Assembly: GCF_900105535.1 (NCBI RefSeq)
Contig: NZ_LT629779.1
Location: 2,914,001 to 2,978,000 of the forward strand
From: Pseudarthrobacter equi
GTDB lineage: Bacteria; Actinomycetota; Actinomycetes; Actinomycetales; Micrococcaceae
Length of the DNA stretch: 64,000 nucleotides
Direction of reading: 5' to 3'
Shown: in pieces, positions 11,511 to 21,069 of the stretch
Numbering within the stretch: the stretch's first letter is position 1
How the letters are laid out: each line of letters opens with the position of its first letter
The notes under the pieces: model-generated
The model's database searches: none
What the model was told of the DNA's origin: nothing
The model's input: only the letters and a program-made list of their open reading frames with translations
Made by a program: the position numbers and the translations under genes

Positions 11511-11539
11511 AGTTTTCCCTCTGGTGTGACGGGTGTCAA
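11511..11539 (-). promoter_or_regulatory. Promoter of the ilv leader and ilvBNC operon
   Basis: On the minus strand a perfect -35 TTGACA (11539-11534) is followed, after a 17-nt spacer, by the -10-like AAAACT (11516-11511). The -10 ends 6 nt before the leader peptide ATG, which would put the transcript start on or next to that ATG. Confidence 0.65.
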
Positions 11540-11662
11540 CGCGGGACAATCCCATCTCACCATGTGGACTCCAATGTCCACCCCTTGATCATATGGCATG
11601 GGGACCAAAGGTTTCGCCACCCGCACCCCAACCTCGCCAGCGGTCAGGGTGCGTGTGGCCTC

Positions 11663-11691
11663 AGCTCAACCGCGGACGGCGCGGTTGGGCT
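11663..11691 (-). terminator. Hairpin after ilvD
   Basis: A 12-bp stem (11663-11674 with 11680-11691, one G-U) has a 5-nt loop and lies 12 nt after the ilvD stop. There is no T-run, so it is a GC-rich, U-less terminator candidate. Confidence 0.5.
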
Positions 11692-11702
11692 GCCGGAGCC
11701 GG

Positions 11703-13421
11703 TTAGCCGCAGTACGCACCAGTGCTGGCGCTGTGCACCAGTTTGGCGTACTTGGCCAGGACGCCCTTGGTGTAGCGGGCCGGCAGCGGCTCCCAGCCAG
11801 CCTTGCGGGCTTCAAGGTCAGCGTCATCCACCAGCAGGTCGAAGCTGCGCGCTGCGATGTCCACGCGGATCCGGTCACCGTCCCTGACAAAGGCGATAGG
11901 ACCGCCGTCGACCGCTTCCGGCGCGACGTGGCCGATGCACAATCCGGTAGTACCGCCGGAGAACCTGCCGTCTGTCAGCAGCAGGACGTCCTTGCCCAGC
12001 CCCGCACCCTTGATGGCGCCGGTGATGGCGAGCATCTCCCGCATACCCGGGCCGCCCTTGGGGCCCTCGTAGCGGATGACCACGACGTCGCCGGCATGGA
12101 TTTCGCCCTTGTCCAGCGCCTGCAGGGCACCCTGCTCGCGGTCGAACACGCGGGCGGTCCCTTCGAAGACGTCGGCGTCGAAGCCTGCACTCTTGACCAC
12201 GGCGCCTTCCGGAGCCATGCTGCCATGCAGGATGGTGATGCCGCCGGTCTTGTGGATCGGGTTGTCCAGCGCGCGCAGGATCTTGCCGTCGACGTCCGGC
12301 GGGTTGATCGCGGCGAGATTCTCTGCCACGGTTTTGCCGGTGACGGTGAGGCAGTCGCCATGCAGCAGGCCGGCGTCCAGCAGTGCTTTCATGATGACGG
12401 GAACGCCGCCGATCTTGTCGACGTCGGTCATGACGTAACGGCCGAACGGTTTGAGGTCGCCAAGGTGCGGAATCCTGTCGCCGATGCGGTTGAAGTCGTC
12501 GAGGGTCAGCTCAACCTCGGCTTCGCGGGCGATGGCCAGCAGGTGCAGGACCGCGTTGGTGGACCCGCCGAACGCCATGGTGACGGCGATGGCGTTTTCG
12601 AAGGCCTTCTTGGTCATGATGTCGCGGGCGGTGATGCCCAGGCGGAGCAGGTTGACCACCGCTTCGCCGGACTTGCGGGCGAATTCATCACGACGGCGGT
12701 CTGCCGAGGGCGGGGCGGCAGAGCCGGGCAGGGACATGCCCATGGCCTCACCGATACAGGCCATGGTGTTGGCCGTGTACATGCCGCCGCAGGCGCCTTC
12801 GCCCGGGCAGATGGCCTTTTCAATACGGGTCAGGTCTTCCATGCTCATCTTGCCCGCGGCGCAGGCACCCACGGCTTCGAAGGCGTCAATGAGGGTGACT
12901 TCCTTTTCGGAACCGTCTTCCAGCTTCACCCAGCCCGGCATGATGGAGCCGGCATAGAGGAACACGCTGGCCAGGTCCAGGCGTGCTGCGGCCATGAGCA
13001 TGCCGGGGAGGGACTTGTCACAGCCGGCCAGCAGCACCGAACCGTCAATCCGCTCGGCCTGCATGACGGTCTCGACGGAATCAGCGATGACTTCGCGGGA
13101 AACCAGGGAGAAGTGCATGCCCTCGTGGCCCATGGAGATGCCGTCGGACACGGAGATGGTGCCGAACTGCATGGGGAAGCCGCCGCCGGCGTGGACGCCC
13201 TCCTTGGCACCCTGGGCCAGCCGGTTCAGGGAAAGGTTGCAGGGAGTGATTTCGTTCCACGAACTCGCGACGCCCACTTGGGGCTTCGCGAAGTCGTCGT
13301 CGCCCATGCCGACCGCACGGAACATGCCGCGGGCCGGTGCGGCGTGGATGCCGTCGGTAACCACCCGGCTGCGGGGCTTGATGTCAGGCTTGCTCTCGGT
13401 TTCGATCTGGCTCTCGGTCAT
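11703..13421 (-). CDS. ilvD: Dihydroxy-acid dehydratase
   Basis: Dehydrates 2,3-dihydroxyisovalerate and its methyl homologue, the third step of valine and isoleucine synthesis, with an Fe-S cluster and Mg2+. At 572 residues it has the normal family length. Cluster and active-site motifs are visible: [21 protein letters not shown], and the C-terminal [11 protein letters not shown] and DGRFSGG. No ribosome binding site precedes ATG 13421, but TAGACT ends 7 nt upstream, so it is probably made from a leaderless mRNA of its own. It lies upstream of, but on the same strand as, the ilvBNC operon and is separated from it by a hairpin. Confidence 0.96.
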   Translation of the reverse strand: MTESQIETESKPDIKPRSRVVTDGIHAAPARGMFRAVGMGDDDFAKPQVGVASSWNEITPCNLSLNRLAQGAKEGVHAGGGFPMQFGTISVSDGISMGHEGMHFSLVSREVIADSVETVMQAERIDGSVLLAGCDKSLPGMLMAAARLDLASVFLYAGSIMPGWVKLEDGSEKEVTLIDAFEAVGACAAGKMSMEDLTRIEKAICPGEGACGGMYTANTMACIGEAMGMSLPGSAAPPSADRRRDEFARKSGEAVVNLLRLGITARDIMTKKAFENAIAVTMAFGGSTNAVLHLLAIAREAEVELTLDDFNRIGDRIPHLGDLKPFGRYVMTDVDKIGGVPVIMKALLDAGLLHGDCLTVTGKTVAENLAAINPPDVDGKILRALDNPIHKTGGITILHGSMAPEGAVVKSAGFDADVFEGTARVFDREQGALQALDKGEIHAGDVVVIRYEGPKGGPGMREMLAITGAIKGAGLGKDVLLLTDGRFSGGTTGLCIGHVAPEAVDGGPIAFVRDGDRIRVDIAARSFDLLVDDADLEARKAGWEPLPARYTKGVLAKYAKLVHSASTGAYCG

Positions 13422-13428
13422 GAGGGAA

Positions 13429-13434
13429 AGTCTA
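13429..13434 (-). promoter_or_regulatory. Leaderless -10 element of ilvD
   Basis: TAGACT on the minus strand, 7 nt before the ATG at 13421. No convincing -35 hexamer is seen. Confidence 0.5.
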
Positions 13435-13665
13435 TGACCCCCGTAGTGCCAAACGGACTGAAGGGGCGGTTAAAACCGGATCGCTGGACCTGCCTCCCGC
13501 CGGCGGCCTCCCACGACGCAGCGTGGCAACTCCATAAGCCCGCGCCCCGGCCCTGGCCAGCCAAGGGATTCCCCCGCGCGCCATTGCCGGCAAACCTAGA
13601 CAGCCATGGTGACCCGACGTAGCGTCGGGGCAGAACGCGTTGTAAGCCAAAGTGAAGGGAATGCC

Positions 13666-14877
13666 ATGGATGTCGTCATGTGGATCGTGGTAGCAGTCAT
13701 TGTCATCGGCGTGGTGTGGTGGCTGGTCAGCCGCAACAACCGCAACAAGGACGCCGGTGCCGCTGGCCCTGCCGGGAACACCCGGCCCGCCGCGACACGG
13801 CCCCCGGGTTCCCCGGCAGACCGTCGGGCGGATGGGGCCCTTTCCGGCGGCAGCGCCGCGGCATCGGCCGAAGCAGCGGGAACAGCCGGGCTTGCCTCCG
13901 CTGCCGGCTTCGGGCGTCCCGCCGAGCCCGCGGCGCCCTCAGCCGCCGACGAGCCTGCCGACTCCGCAGTAGCGTCCGCAGGAGCTACGACCCAGTCAGA
14001 CGGCGGTCACATGGCAACTGCTGACCACGCAGGGGCCGGCCGGGACAACTCCAGCCCATCCGATACGGAAGCGGTAGCGGATGGCGCTGGGGCGTCGCCC
14101 CTGGAAGCCACCGACGCGGAATCGGCTTCGATGGCTGAGGCCCACCCGGAAAACCCCCGGGACGAGCGGACCCGCCAGGACCAGGCGGAATGGGAGACGC
14201 AGTGGTCCGAGGCTGGCGGTTCGGGTACCCCGGAGTCAGCACGCCACGCCGTACCCGCGGCGGAACAGGCCTCGGTGCAGGCCGCCCAGCCGGTTCACCA
14301 CGCGGAATACACAGAGTCCCACGCACCGACCCTTCCCGGCGCTGAGACAGCGGCGGTGGAAGAGGACGACGCCGGCCCGTCGGCTGCCGCCCGGACCGGA
14401 GCGGACAGAAGCTACTCCCCCGGCGCCGACGTCCCCGTCGGTATGGGCGCAGCGACTGCGCCGGGCTCACCGGACAGCGGTACGGGCAGCACCGCCGGCG
14501 ACGCCGTTGCTGCCCCAGCTGCGGAACCCGCCGCTGCTGACTTCGCTGCCGCGGAGGCCACGGACCGCACCCAGTCATCTGACCTGGCCGAGAACGGTGC
14601 AGACCACTTGCAGGCACCGCCGTCCGCTCCCCCGCAGGGAGCCCCGGAACCACAGGGGCACCTTGCGGCAGAGGAACCGTACGGAGCAGGATCCGCAGGC
14701 GCCGGTGCGGACGGCAGCGGCCCCGCGGAGTACACGGTCAAGGGCGATGCCGGCTCAATGGTCTATTACGAAGAGGGCCACCCGGACTACGACGGGACAC
14801 GTGCCGACGTCTGGTTTGAATCCGCCGCCCACGCCGAAGCCGCCGGCTTCCGGGCTCCCCGCCGCAGGCGCCTCTGA
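13666..14877 (+). CDS. Membrane-anchored disordered protein with C-terminal sunset domain
   Basis: Start taken at ATG 13666, which has an AAGGGA ribosome binding site (403 residues); the frame open from 13606 lacks one. An N-terminal membrane helix (VVMWIVVAVIVIGVVWWLV) is followed by a short basic stretch and then about 330 residues of Ala/Pro/Gly/Ser/Glu-rich, probably disordered sequence. The last 45 residues are the only compact part: YTVKGDAGSMVYYEEGHPDY, then the motif R-AD-VWF with AEAAGFR. This matches the actinobacterial sunset domain found at the C-terminus of varied proteins, including ArfC-like channel accessory proteins. Function unknown; the sequence suggests an anchor, a flexible spacer and a small binding head. 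Confidence 0.8.
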   Translation: MDVVMWIVVAVIVIGVVWWLVSRNNRNKDAGAAGPAGNTRPAATRPPGSPADRRADGALSGGSAAASAEAAGTAGLASAAGFGRPAEPAAPSAADEPADSAVASAGATTQSDGGHMATADHAGAGRDNSSPSDTEAVADGAGASPLEATDAESASMAEAHPENPRDERTRQDQAEWETQWSEAGGSGTPESARHAVPAAEQASVQAAQPVHHAEYTESHAPTLPGAETAAVEEDDAGPSAAARTGADRSYSPGADVPVGMGAATAPGSPDSGTGSTAGDAVAAPAAEPAAADFAAAEATDRTQSSDLAENGADHLQAPPSAPPQGAPEPQGHLAAEEPYGAGSAGAGADGSGPAEYTVKGDAGSMVYYEEGHPDYDGTRADVWFESAAHAEAAGFRAPRRRRL

Positions 14878-15089
14878 GGCGGAGCCGGCAGAGGCGGCAG
14901 GTGTCAGCAAACCCCGCAGATCCCGCCCGCACCCCTGTGTCCCAACTCACAGCGGGGCCGGGCGGCCGGAGCGCCTTCCGCGGGTCACTTTCCACACCCT
15001 TGCCGCCAACAGCAAGAGCCCAAAATCCTTGAGTTTCCGCGGCTCCTGCACCCGAAGACCCTCCCCATGGAGCTCCCGGACGGGCCGAT
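14878..15089. other. Gene-free stretch before the tRNA-Lys promoter
   Basis: No convincing reading frame, RNA gene or strong terminator was seen here. With the promoter and pre-tRNA leader, the gap between the sunset-domain gene and tRNA-Lys is about 300 nt. Confidence 0.5.
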
Positions 15090-15118
15090 TTCACATGCAC
15101 CAAAAGTTCGTGTAGAGT
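15090..15118 (+). promoter_or_regulatory. Promoter of tRNA-Lys
   Basis: TTCACA (15090-15095) and TAGAGT (15113-15118) are separated by exactly 17 nt, a near-consensus housekeeping promoter. The expected transcript start near 15125 leaves a 5' leader of about 55 nt to be removed by RNase P. Confidence 0.7.
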
Positions 15119-15179
15119 TTCATGTCGTTGCGGAGATCAACGGGAAAGAAAAAGCCCGGGAGATTGAAACAAACAAGAT

Positions 15180-15255
15180 GCACCTCTAGCTCAATTGGCA
15201 GAGCAATTGACTCTTAATCAATGGGTTCCGGGTTCAAGTCCCGGGGGGTGCACCA
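15180..15255 (+). tRNA. tRNA-Lys (anticodon CTT)
   Basis: A full cloverleaf can be drawn. The acceptor stem is GCACCTC with GGGGTGC, the anticodon stem ATTGA/TCAAT holds the loop CTCTTAA with CTT at 15213-15215, and the T arm carries GTTCAAGTC. The mature 3' CCA is encoded (15253-15255). Confidence 0.97.
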
Positions 15256-15260
15256 CTGGG

Positions 15261-15311
15261 AAAACAGCCTCTGGCTCGCGGAAACGCAAGCCAGGGGCTG
15301 TTTTGTTTTAT
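15261..15311 (+). terminator. Terminator of tRNA-Lys
   Basis: AAAACAGCCTCTGGCT (15261-15276) pairs with AGCCAGGGGCTGTTTT (15289-15304), one G-U, and a T-rich tail follows. Confidence 0.9.
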
Positions 15312-15395
15312 TCTGCATTCTTTGGCCCATCACGCATCCCCGGCACGCAGGGACGAACGCGGACTCCTCCCGCAAAAGAGGCATTCTGGGAGCAC

Positions 15396-15427
15396 AAAAA
15401 ACGTGGCCTGGGAGTCCGGGCCACGTT
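15396..15427 (-). terminator. Terminator of the MarR gene
   Basis: On the minus strand AACGTGGCC (15427-15419) pairs with GGCCACGTT (15408-15400) and is followed by a run of T (15401-15396). Confidence 0.85.
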
Positions 15428-15460
15428 GTCTGTGGAAAGAGTGCGTTTGGGGTGGCGCGT

Positions 15461-15928
15461 TCAGCTTGAAGGGTTGTCCACCAGGGCGGCGGCGTTGCCC
15501 GGGGTGGTGGCGAACTGGCTGGCCAGTTCCCGGACCACGGATTTGAGCTCCTGCCTCAGGAGTTCGGGGTCGATGGACGAGGACGCCAGCACCGAACGCT
15601 CCATTTCAACAGCCTCGGCCACCGCTTCCTTGCCCCTCTCGGTGAGGGAGACCACGTGGCTGCGGCGGTCCGACGTACTGCGGACGCGGGCAATGTGGCC
15701 GTGCGTCTCAAGCCGGCTGAGGGTCTTACCCATGGTTTGGGCCTGGACACGCACGTATTGGGCCAGTTGCGCCTGGGTCATGGGCCCCTGCGCGGCAAGG
15801 ACCTCAATGGCGATAACGCCGGCGTGGGTCAGGCCGATGGCGCCGAGTTTTTCGTTCCACGAGTGTTCGACGAGGCGTGCGGCAGTGGACAATAGGCGCC
15901 CCGTGGGCCAGTGATCCATATCAGGCAT
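15461..15928 (-). CDS. MarR family transcriptional regulator
   Basis: A winged-helix DNA-binding regulator of 155 residues from ATG 15928. The HTH region reads MTQAQLAQYVRVQAQTMGKT, and the wing contains TSDRRSHVVSLTERGKEAV, the characteristic MarR D-x-R motif. The frame runs on to a TTG at 15946, but ATG 15928 is preferred because TATACT ends 7 nt before it, the leaderless pattern. A second ATG at 15919 is possible. It is divergent from the Bcp-type peroxiredoxin gene with about 87 nt between starts, so control of that gene in response to oxidants is a reasonable guess. Confidence 0.9.
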   Translation of the reverse strand: MPDMDHWPTGRLLSTAARLVEHSWNEKLGAIGLTHAGVIAIEVLAAQGPMTQAQLAQYVRVQAQTMGKTLSRLETHGHIARVRSTSDRRSHVVSLTERGKEAVAEAVEMERSVLASSSIDPELLRQELKSVVRELASQFATTPGNAAALVDNPSS

Positions 15929-15935
15929 AGCAGCA

Positions 15936-15941
15936 AGTATA
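15936..15941 (-). promoter_or_regulatory. Leaderless -10 element of the MarR gene
   Basis: TATACT on the minus strand, 7 nt before the ATG at 15928. The divergent intergenic region to 16015 holds both promoters; no clear perfect palindrome was recognised in it. Confidence 0.55.
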
Positions 15942-16015
15942 GCCAAATGCTGATTAGCGCTGGCTTCCGCTGCTTATTAGGCTGTTGTGTCCCGCCCGCA
16001 ACAAGGAGAAAAACA

Positions 16016-16489
16016 ATGGCTGAAAGACTCGTTACCGGCGACGACGCGCCCGGATTCACGCTCAAGGATGCAACGGGCAACGATGTTTCCCTCTCCCCCG
16101 GCTCGGGCCGGAACACAGTTGTGTACTTCTATCCGGCAGCTGCCACGCCGGGCTGCACCAAGGAAGCCTGCGATTTCCGGGACAGCCTGGCGTCCCTCCA
16201 GTCCGCCGGATACGACGTGGTGGGAATCTCCCCGGACCCGGTGGAGAAGCTCGCTAAATTCGCTGCGGCGGAAGAACTGACCTTCCCCCTGCTTTCGGAT
16301 GAGGACCACGCCGTGGCGGAGGCCTACGGCGCGTGGGGTGAAAAGAAGAACTACGGCAAGACCTACCAGGGGCTCATCCGCTCCACCATCGTGGTTGACC
16401 CCGACGGCAAGGTAGCACTGGCGCAGTACAACGTCCGGGCCACCGGCCACGTTGCCAAGCTGCGGCGGGACCTGAAGCTCGACGCCTGA
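16016..16489 (+). CDS. bcp: Peroxiredoxin, Bcp/PrxQ type
   Basis: Thiol peroxidase reducing H2O2 and organic hydroperoxides at the expense of thioredoxin-like reductants. The 157 residues have the thioredoxin fold with the peroxidatic Cys in TPGCTKEAC and the resolving Cys five positions later, the 2-Cys PrxQ arrangement. FRDS follows, and the conserved downstream Arg lies in GLIRSTIVVDPDG. ATG 16016 has an AAGGAG ribosome binding site; an upstream frame extension to 15911 lacks one. It is divergent from a MarR gene, which may be its regulator. Confidence 0.93.
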   Translation: MAERLVTGDDAPGFTLKDATGNDVSLSPGSGRNTVVYFYPAAATPGCTKEACDFRDSLASLQSAGYDVVGISPDPVEKLAKFAAAEELTFPLLSDEDHAVAEAYGAWGEKKNYGKTYQGLIRSTIVVDPDGKVALAQYNVRATGHVAKLRRDLKLDA

Positions 16490-16522
16490 CGGGTGGCACC
16501 GGGCGGTGCACATGCGCACCGC

Positions 16523-16528
16523 TACAAT
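16523..16528 (+). promoter_or_regulatory. -10 element of tRNA-Leu
   Basis: TACAAT lies 55 nt before tRNA-Leu in the gap after bcp. The -35 region is GC-rich and not recognisable. Confidence 0.5.
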
Positions 16529-16582
16529 GGAAGCTGGCATCCGCCGTCGTGGGCATTTTTTTACGCAGCGCAGCGGTGCCGG

Positions 16583-16664
16583 GCGCGAGTGGTGAAATTG
16601 GCAGACACGCAGGATTTAGGTTCCTGTGCCTTCGGGCGTGGGGGTTCAAGTCCCCCCTTGCGCA
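16583..16664 (+). tRNA. tRNA-Leu (anticodon TAG)
   Basis: An 82-nt class II tRNA. The acceptor GCGCGAG pairs with CTTGCGC. The anticodon stem CAGGA/TCCTG has the loop TTTAGGT with TAG at 16617-16619. A variable arm (TGCCTTCGGGCG) and the T arm GGGGGTTCAAGTCCCCC are present. The discriminator is A and the 3' CCA is not encoded, unlike the tRNA-Lys in this window. Confidence 0.96.
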
Positions 16665-16679
16665 CTCAGTAAATACGGG

Positions 16680-16707
16680 AATCCCCTGGCTTCGGCCGGG
16701 GGATTTT
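16680..16707 (+). terminator. Terminator of tRNA-Leu
   Basis: AATCCCCTGGC pairs with GCCGGGGGATT (one G-U) across a 3-nt loop, and a T-run follows. Confidence 0.88.
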
Positions 16708-16882
16708 TGTGTTTCAGCAGGTGGACCCCTGAAAAACTTTCCCGAACCGCCCATCCGGATGGACCTGCCGCCCGAATGCACTGTGAGACGCCAGCCACAG
16801 TGCAGGTGCCCACCAGCCGGATCAGCACCACTTCCGCAGACATCCAGTCGGCGGCCGGCCCACAACAAACAAGGAGAACGCA

Positions 16883-17572
16883 ATGCAGACAATCAAGCGC
16901 ACAACTTTCACGGTCGCAGGCGTTGCAGCAGCCGCGCTGCTTAGCCTGACCGCGTGTGGCGGCTCCGGAAGCACCTCCGGATCCTCGTCCGCCCCCTCGG
17001 CGGAGCCGTCGGCCTCCAGCATGGCCGCGTCGCCGTCCGCAAGCTCCACTGCCAGCGCCTCCGCCGGCGCCATGGACCCGGCGGCAAACCTGGTGGGCCC
17101 GGGCTGCGCCGGCTACGCCGAGAAGGTACCCACCGGCGCCGGATCGGTCCAGGGCATGGCCCTTGACCCCGTCGCCGTCGCGGCTTCGAACAACCCGATC
17201 CTGACCACCCTCACCGCTGCGGTTTCGGGAAAGCTGAACCCGAAGGTGGATCTGGTTGACACGCTCAACGGCGGTGAATTCACGGTCTTCGCCCCGGTTG
17301 ACGACGCCTTCGCCAAGATCGACCCCGCCACCATCGAGACACTGAAGACCGACGACGCCCTGTTGAGCAAGATCCTGACCTACCACGTGGTTCCCGGCCA
17401 GATCACGCCCGACATGATCGCTGGCACGCACGCAACTGTCCAGGGCGGCTCCGTGACCGTAACGGGCAGCGGCGACAACCTCAAGGTTGACGATGCCAAC
17501 GTGATCTGCGGCGGCGTCAAGACCAAGAACGCCACCGTTTACCTGGTCGATTCGGTGCTGATGCCCAAGTAG
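16883..17572 (+). CDS. Fasciclin (FAS1) domain lipoprotein
   Basis: A secreted, lipid-anchored protein of 229 residues. The signal peptide ends in the lipobox LTAC (Cys about residue 25), followed by a Ser/Ala-rich linker of about 50 residues. A single FAS1 domain follows: [11 protein letters not shown]..., the H1 box [26 protein letters not shown] and the C-terminal [12 protein letters not shown]. This matches the actinobacterial MPB70/MPT83 family, which is surface-exposed and thought to act in adhesion; its exact role here is unknown. ATG 16883 has an AAGGAG ribosome binding site. Stand-alone gene with its own hairpin terminator. Confidence 0.92.
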   Translation: MQTIKRTTFTVAGVAAAALLSLTACGGSGSTSGSSSAPSAEPSASSMAASPSASSTASASAGAMDPAANLVGPGCAGYAEKVPTGAGSVQGMALDPVAVAASNNPILTTLTAAVSGKLNPKVDLVDTLNGGEFTVFAPVDDAFAKIDPATIETLKTDDALLSKILTYHVVPGQITPDMIAGTHATVQGGSVTVTGSGDNLKVDDANVICGGVKTKNATVYLVDSVLMPK

Positions 17573-17600
17573 GCAATGCCGGATTTCCGGCCCAAAACGT

Positions 17601-17635
17601 TGAAGCTGGGCCCGCTGTGAGCGGGCCCGGCTTCA
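17601..17635 (+). terminator. Hairpin terminator of the fasciclin gene
   Basis: A 16-bp stem (17601-17616 with 17620-17635, one G-U) closes a 3-nt loop shortly after the stop. There is no T-run. Confidence 0.65.
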
Positions 17636-17753
17636 GCGCGTTGGACCTGTACCCGCCCGGCGGCGGTCACCGCCCGCGCCGGCCCGGTGGCGGCGGCTAG
17701 ACTGGACCCGGTCCGCAGGCGGCGGAGATCCACGATCCAGGGGTGATAAACGG

Positions 17754-19424
17754 GTGACCAGAAGTACATCGCGGCGAACGGTCCTCACTGCCGGCGCCGC
17801 GCTCCTGGCCTGGGGTGTGACCTCGTGCACCAACGCACCGTCCCCCTCGCCGTCGTCGGATTCCCCCAGCTCCGCGGTCGCTGCCGAACCGGCGGCGACG
17901 TTCAACTTCGGTACGGCAGCCCAGCCGCTCGGCCTGGACCCCGCGCTCTCCAGCGACGTCGAATCACAGCGCATCACCCGGCAGGTCCTCGAAGGCCTGG
18001 TGGGAGTCGACCAGACCACCGGCAAGCCCACTCCCCTGCTCGCCACCGAATGGTCCGAGTCCAACGAGGGCCGCAGCTACACCTTTAAGCTGCGCGACGG
18101 TGTCACCTTCCAGGACGGCACCCCCTTCAACGCCGACGCCGTCTGCACGAACTTCAACCGCTGGTTCGCCTTCCCCGCAGAGCTGCGGCGGCAGGCCCCC
18201 GGCAGCTCGTTCAAGGGCGTCTTCAAGGCGCACTCCGACGAAGCGGCGCTGTCCATCTTCAAGAGCTGCACGGCGGTGGACCAGGGCACAGTCCGGATCG
18301 ACCTCACGCAAAGGTTCACGGCCTTTCTCCAGGCGCTGACCCTGCCTGCCTTTGCCATTGCCTCCCCGGCAGCCCTGGCGGCGGGGAAAGCCGATGTCCT
18401 GGACCAGAACCGCGCCGGGCGGCCCGTTTCCGATTTTGCCACCGCGCCAGTGGGTACCGGGCCCTTCAGCTTTGGCTCCTGGGATGACCAAAGCGTCACC
18501 CTGCTGACCAACAAGGCCTATTGGGGTGACCGGGGCCAGATTGCCACCATCAATTTCCTGGCCTACGACCACCCGCAAACACGGCTGCAGGCATTGCTCG
18601 ACGGCCGGATCGACGGTTACGACGCCGTCACCGTGGGCAACTTTGACCAGCTGGTGAAGCGCGGCAAGCAGATCGTCCAGCGCGACCCGTTCTCGGTCAT
18701 GTACGTGGGAATCAACCAGGACATCCCGGTCCTGCAGAACCAGAAGGTCCGGCAGGCCATCGAGATGGCCATCGACAAGGAGACCCTGATCCGCAGGTTC
18801 TTCATCGACAACACCACCAAGGCAACCCAGTTCGTCCCGCCGAAGATCAGCGGCTTCAACAAGGACGCACCCGAGCTTGGCCACGATCCGGCGAAGGCAA
18901 AGGAATACCTGAAGGACGGGGGCTATGCCGGCGAGGAACTGAAGTTCTACTACCCGCTCAACGTCACCCGCCCCTACCTGCCTACTCCCGAGAAGGTGTA
19001 CGCCGAGATCAGCCGGCAGCTCACCGCCGTCGGCATCAATGTGCGGCCGGTTCCCGTGGACTGGGCCGACGGCTACCTGCAGAAAGTCCAGTCACCCGGC
19101 GACCATGCCCTGCACCTCTTGGGCTGGAACGGTTCCTACTCGGACGCAGACAACTTCGTGGGGCCGCTGTTCGGCGAGAAGAACGGCGAGTTCGGCTACC
19201 AGGATCCGCAGGTGTTCTCCAAGATCAACCGTGCGCGGGGGCTGCCCGAGGGTGAGGACCGTGATGAGCTCTATCACACCATCAACGCCCAGATTGCTGC
19301 CACCGTCCCGGCAGTCCCCATCGCTTTCCCCATCTCCGCGCTGGCTTTGTCCGACCGGGTTGTCAGCTACCCTGCGTCACCGGTCTTAAATGAAGTTTTC
19401 ACGAAGGTGCAATTAAAGCCTTGA
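17754..19424 (+). CDS. ABC transporter substrate-binding lipoprotein, peptide type (SBP family 5)
   Basis: Extracytoplasmic receptor of the DppA/OppA family, 556 residues from GTG 17754. The N-terminus combines a twin-arginine-like start (SRRTVLTAG) with the lipobox VTSC, suggesting a Tat- or Sec-exported lipoprotein. The body shows family-5 features: [43 protein letters not shown] and a C-terminal [13 protein letters not shown]. No permease or ATPase gene adjoins it: the neighbours are a fasciclin gene and mqo, each independent. It therefore seems to be an orphan receptor that feeds a transporter encoded elsewhere or acts alone. Ligand unknown; peptides or nickel-type ligands are typical of the family. 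Confidence 0.9.
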   Translation: MTRSTSRRTVLTAGAALLAWGVTSCTNAPSPSPSSDSPSSAVAAEPAATFNFGTAAQPLGLDPALSSDVESQRITRQVLEGLVGVDQTTGKPTPLLATEWSESNEGRSYTFKLRDGVTFQDGTPFNADAVCTNFNRWFAFPAELRRQAPGSSFKGVFKAHSDEAALSIFKSCTAVDQGTVRIDLTQRFTAFLQALTLPAFAIASPAALAAGKADVLDQNRAGRPVSDFATAPVGTGPFSFGSWDDQSVTLLTNKAYWGDRGQIATINFLAYDHPQTRLQALLDGRIDGYDAVTVGNFDQLVKRGKQIVQRDPFSVMYVGINQDIPVLQNQKVRQAIEMAIDKETLIRRFFIDNTTKATQFVPPKISGFNKDAPELGHDPAKAKEYLKDGGYAGEELKFYYPLNVTRPYLPTPEKVYAEISRQLTAVGINVRPVPVDWADGYLQKVQSPGDHALHLLGWNGSYSDADNFVGPLFGEKNGEFGYQDPQVFSKINRARGLPEGEDRDELYHTINAQIAATVPAVPIAFPISALALSDRVVSYPASPVLNEVFTKVQLKP

Positions 19425-19503
19425 CGGGCCGGGCCAATTTCAGTATGTCGGCAGGGCGGGGATATTCTGTGACAGCCAGAGCCGCTGCAATCGGAGACTG
19501 ATC

Positions 19504-21006
19504 GTGACCTTCATTTCCAAGACCCAACATGCCGACGTCGTCCTGATTGGCGGCGGCATCATGAGCGCAACGCTGGGGGCATTCCTCAAGCAGCTGGAAC
19601 CGGACTGGACCATCTCCCTGTTCGAGCGGCTGGACCAGCCCGGCCTCGAAAGCTCAGACCCCTGGAACAACGCCGGAACCGGCCACGCGGCCCTCTGTGA
19701 GCTCAACTACTCCCCCGCAGCCAAAGACGGATCGGTCAGCCCGGCCAAGGCACTGCTGATCAATGAGCAGTTCCAGCTCTCCCGCCAGTTCTGGTCCCAC
19801 CTGGTGGACGGGAACCTGATCGGATCCCCCAAAGGCTTCATCAACACCGTGCCGCACATGAGCTTCGTGATCGGCGACGACCACGCCCGGTTCCTGAAGA
19901 CCCGCTACGAGGCCCTCAAGCCGCACACGCTGTTCCGGAGCATGGAGTACTCGGAGGACCACGGCCAGATTGCCAAGTGGGCGCCGCTGATCGTCAAGGG
20001 CCGCAACGCCCAGCAGAAGATCGCCGCCACCCGCGCCGCCGAGGGCACCGACGTCGACTTCGGTGCACTCACCCGCGAGCTGACCACCTACCTCGGGAAC
20101 AACGGCGTCGAAATCAATTACGGGCACGACGTCACCGGGATCAGCAAGGCGTCCGACGGCGGCTGGGACCTGACGCTGAAGCACCCCAGGTCCGGCGAGC
20201 ACGGCAGGATCCACGCCAAGTTTGTCTTCGTCGGCGCCGGCGGCGGTGCCCTGCACCTGCTCCAGGCCTCCGGCATCCCGGAGAGCAAGGGCTACGGCGG
20301 GTTCCCCGTCTCCGGCCAGTTCTTCCGCTGCACGGACGAGACCATCGCCGCCCAGCACAGCGCCAAGGTCTACGGCCAGGCGTCGGTGGGCGCCCCGCCC
20401 ATGTCCGTCCCGCACCTGGACACCCGTTACGTCAACGGCAAGCGGTCCCTCCTGTTTGGCCCGTACGCCGGGTTCTCCACCAACTTCCTCAAGAACGGTT
20501 CCTACCTCGACCTGCCGTTGTCCATCCGGCCCGGCAACATCATTCCGATGCTGGCGGTAGCCAAGGACAACATGGACCTCACCGCCTACCTGGTCAAGGA
20601 AGTGGCCAAGCGCCACGGTGACAAGGTTGAAGCGCTCCGGGAGTACTACCCCGAAGCCAAGGACGGCGACTGGGAACTGATCACGGCCGGCCAGCGTGTA
20701 CAGATCATCAAGAAGGATCCGCAAAAGGGCGGCATCCTCCAGTTCGGTACTGAAGTGATTGCCGGCCGCGACGGTTCCATCGGCGCGCTGCTGGGAGCCT
20801 CACCCGGAGCCTCCACCGCTGTTCCCATCATGATCGAACTGCTGCAGAAGACGTTCCCCAAGAACTTCAAGGGCTGGCAGGGCAAGCTGAAGGACATGAT
20901 GCCCGGTTACGGTGTGAAGCTGGATGAGAATCCCGAGCTCGCCGCCGAGCTTGAACGGGCAACTGCCAAGTCCCTTCAGCTGGAGAGTGTTTCCGCCAGC
21001 AACTGA
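19504..21006 (+). CDS. mqo: Malate:quinone oxidoreductase
   Basis: FAD-dependent peripheral membrane enzyme oxidising malate to oxaloacetate and passing electrons directly to quinone, feeding the TCA cycle and respiratory chain. At 500 residues it has the normal MQO length. The FAD-binding motif [14 protein letters not shown] lies near residue 18. MQO signatures are present: [40 protein letters not shown] and MMPGYG near the C-terminus. The start is GTG 19504 with GGAGAC upstream. A TATTCT at 19463-19468 may be its -10 element. Confidence 0.97.
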   Translation: MTFISKTQHADVVLIGGGIMSATLGAFLKQLEPDWTISLFERLDQPGLESSDPWNNAGTGHAALCELNYSPAAKDGSVSPAKALLINEQFQLSRQFWSHLVDGNLIGSPKGFINTVPHMSFVIGDDHARFLKTRYEALKPHTLFRSMEYSEDHGQIAKWAPLIVKGRNAQQKIAATRAAEGTDVDFGALTRELTTYLGNNGVEINYGHDVTGISKASDGGWDLTLKHPRSGEHGRIHAKFVFVGAGGGALHLLQASGIPESKGYGGFPVSGQFFRCTDETIAAQHSAKVYGQASVGAPPMSVPHLDTRYVNGKRSLLFGPYAGFSTNFLKNGSYLDLPLSIRPGNIIPMLAVAKDNMDLTAYLVKEVAKRHGDKVEALREYYPEAKDGDWELITAGQRVQIIKKDPQKGGILQFGTEVIAGRDGSIGALLGASPGASTAVPIMIELLQKTFPKNFKGWQGKLKDMMPGYGVKLDENPELAAELERATAKSLQLESVSASN

Positions 21007-21069
21007 CCCTGCCGGGGCCAGTGGCTGGCTTACCGGGATCCAGTCACTAACCCTTCCAGGAGACCATCG

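Noticed and set aside
9671..13622. Plus-strand open frames of 584 and 674 residues opposite ilvB and ilvD
   Set aside because: Shadows of ilvB and ilvD; their His/Gly/Val-rich translation has no recognisable domain.
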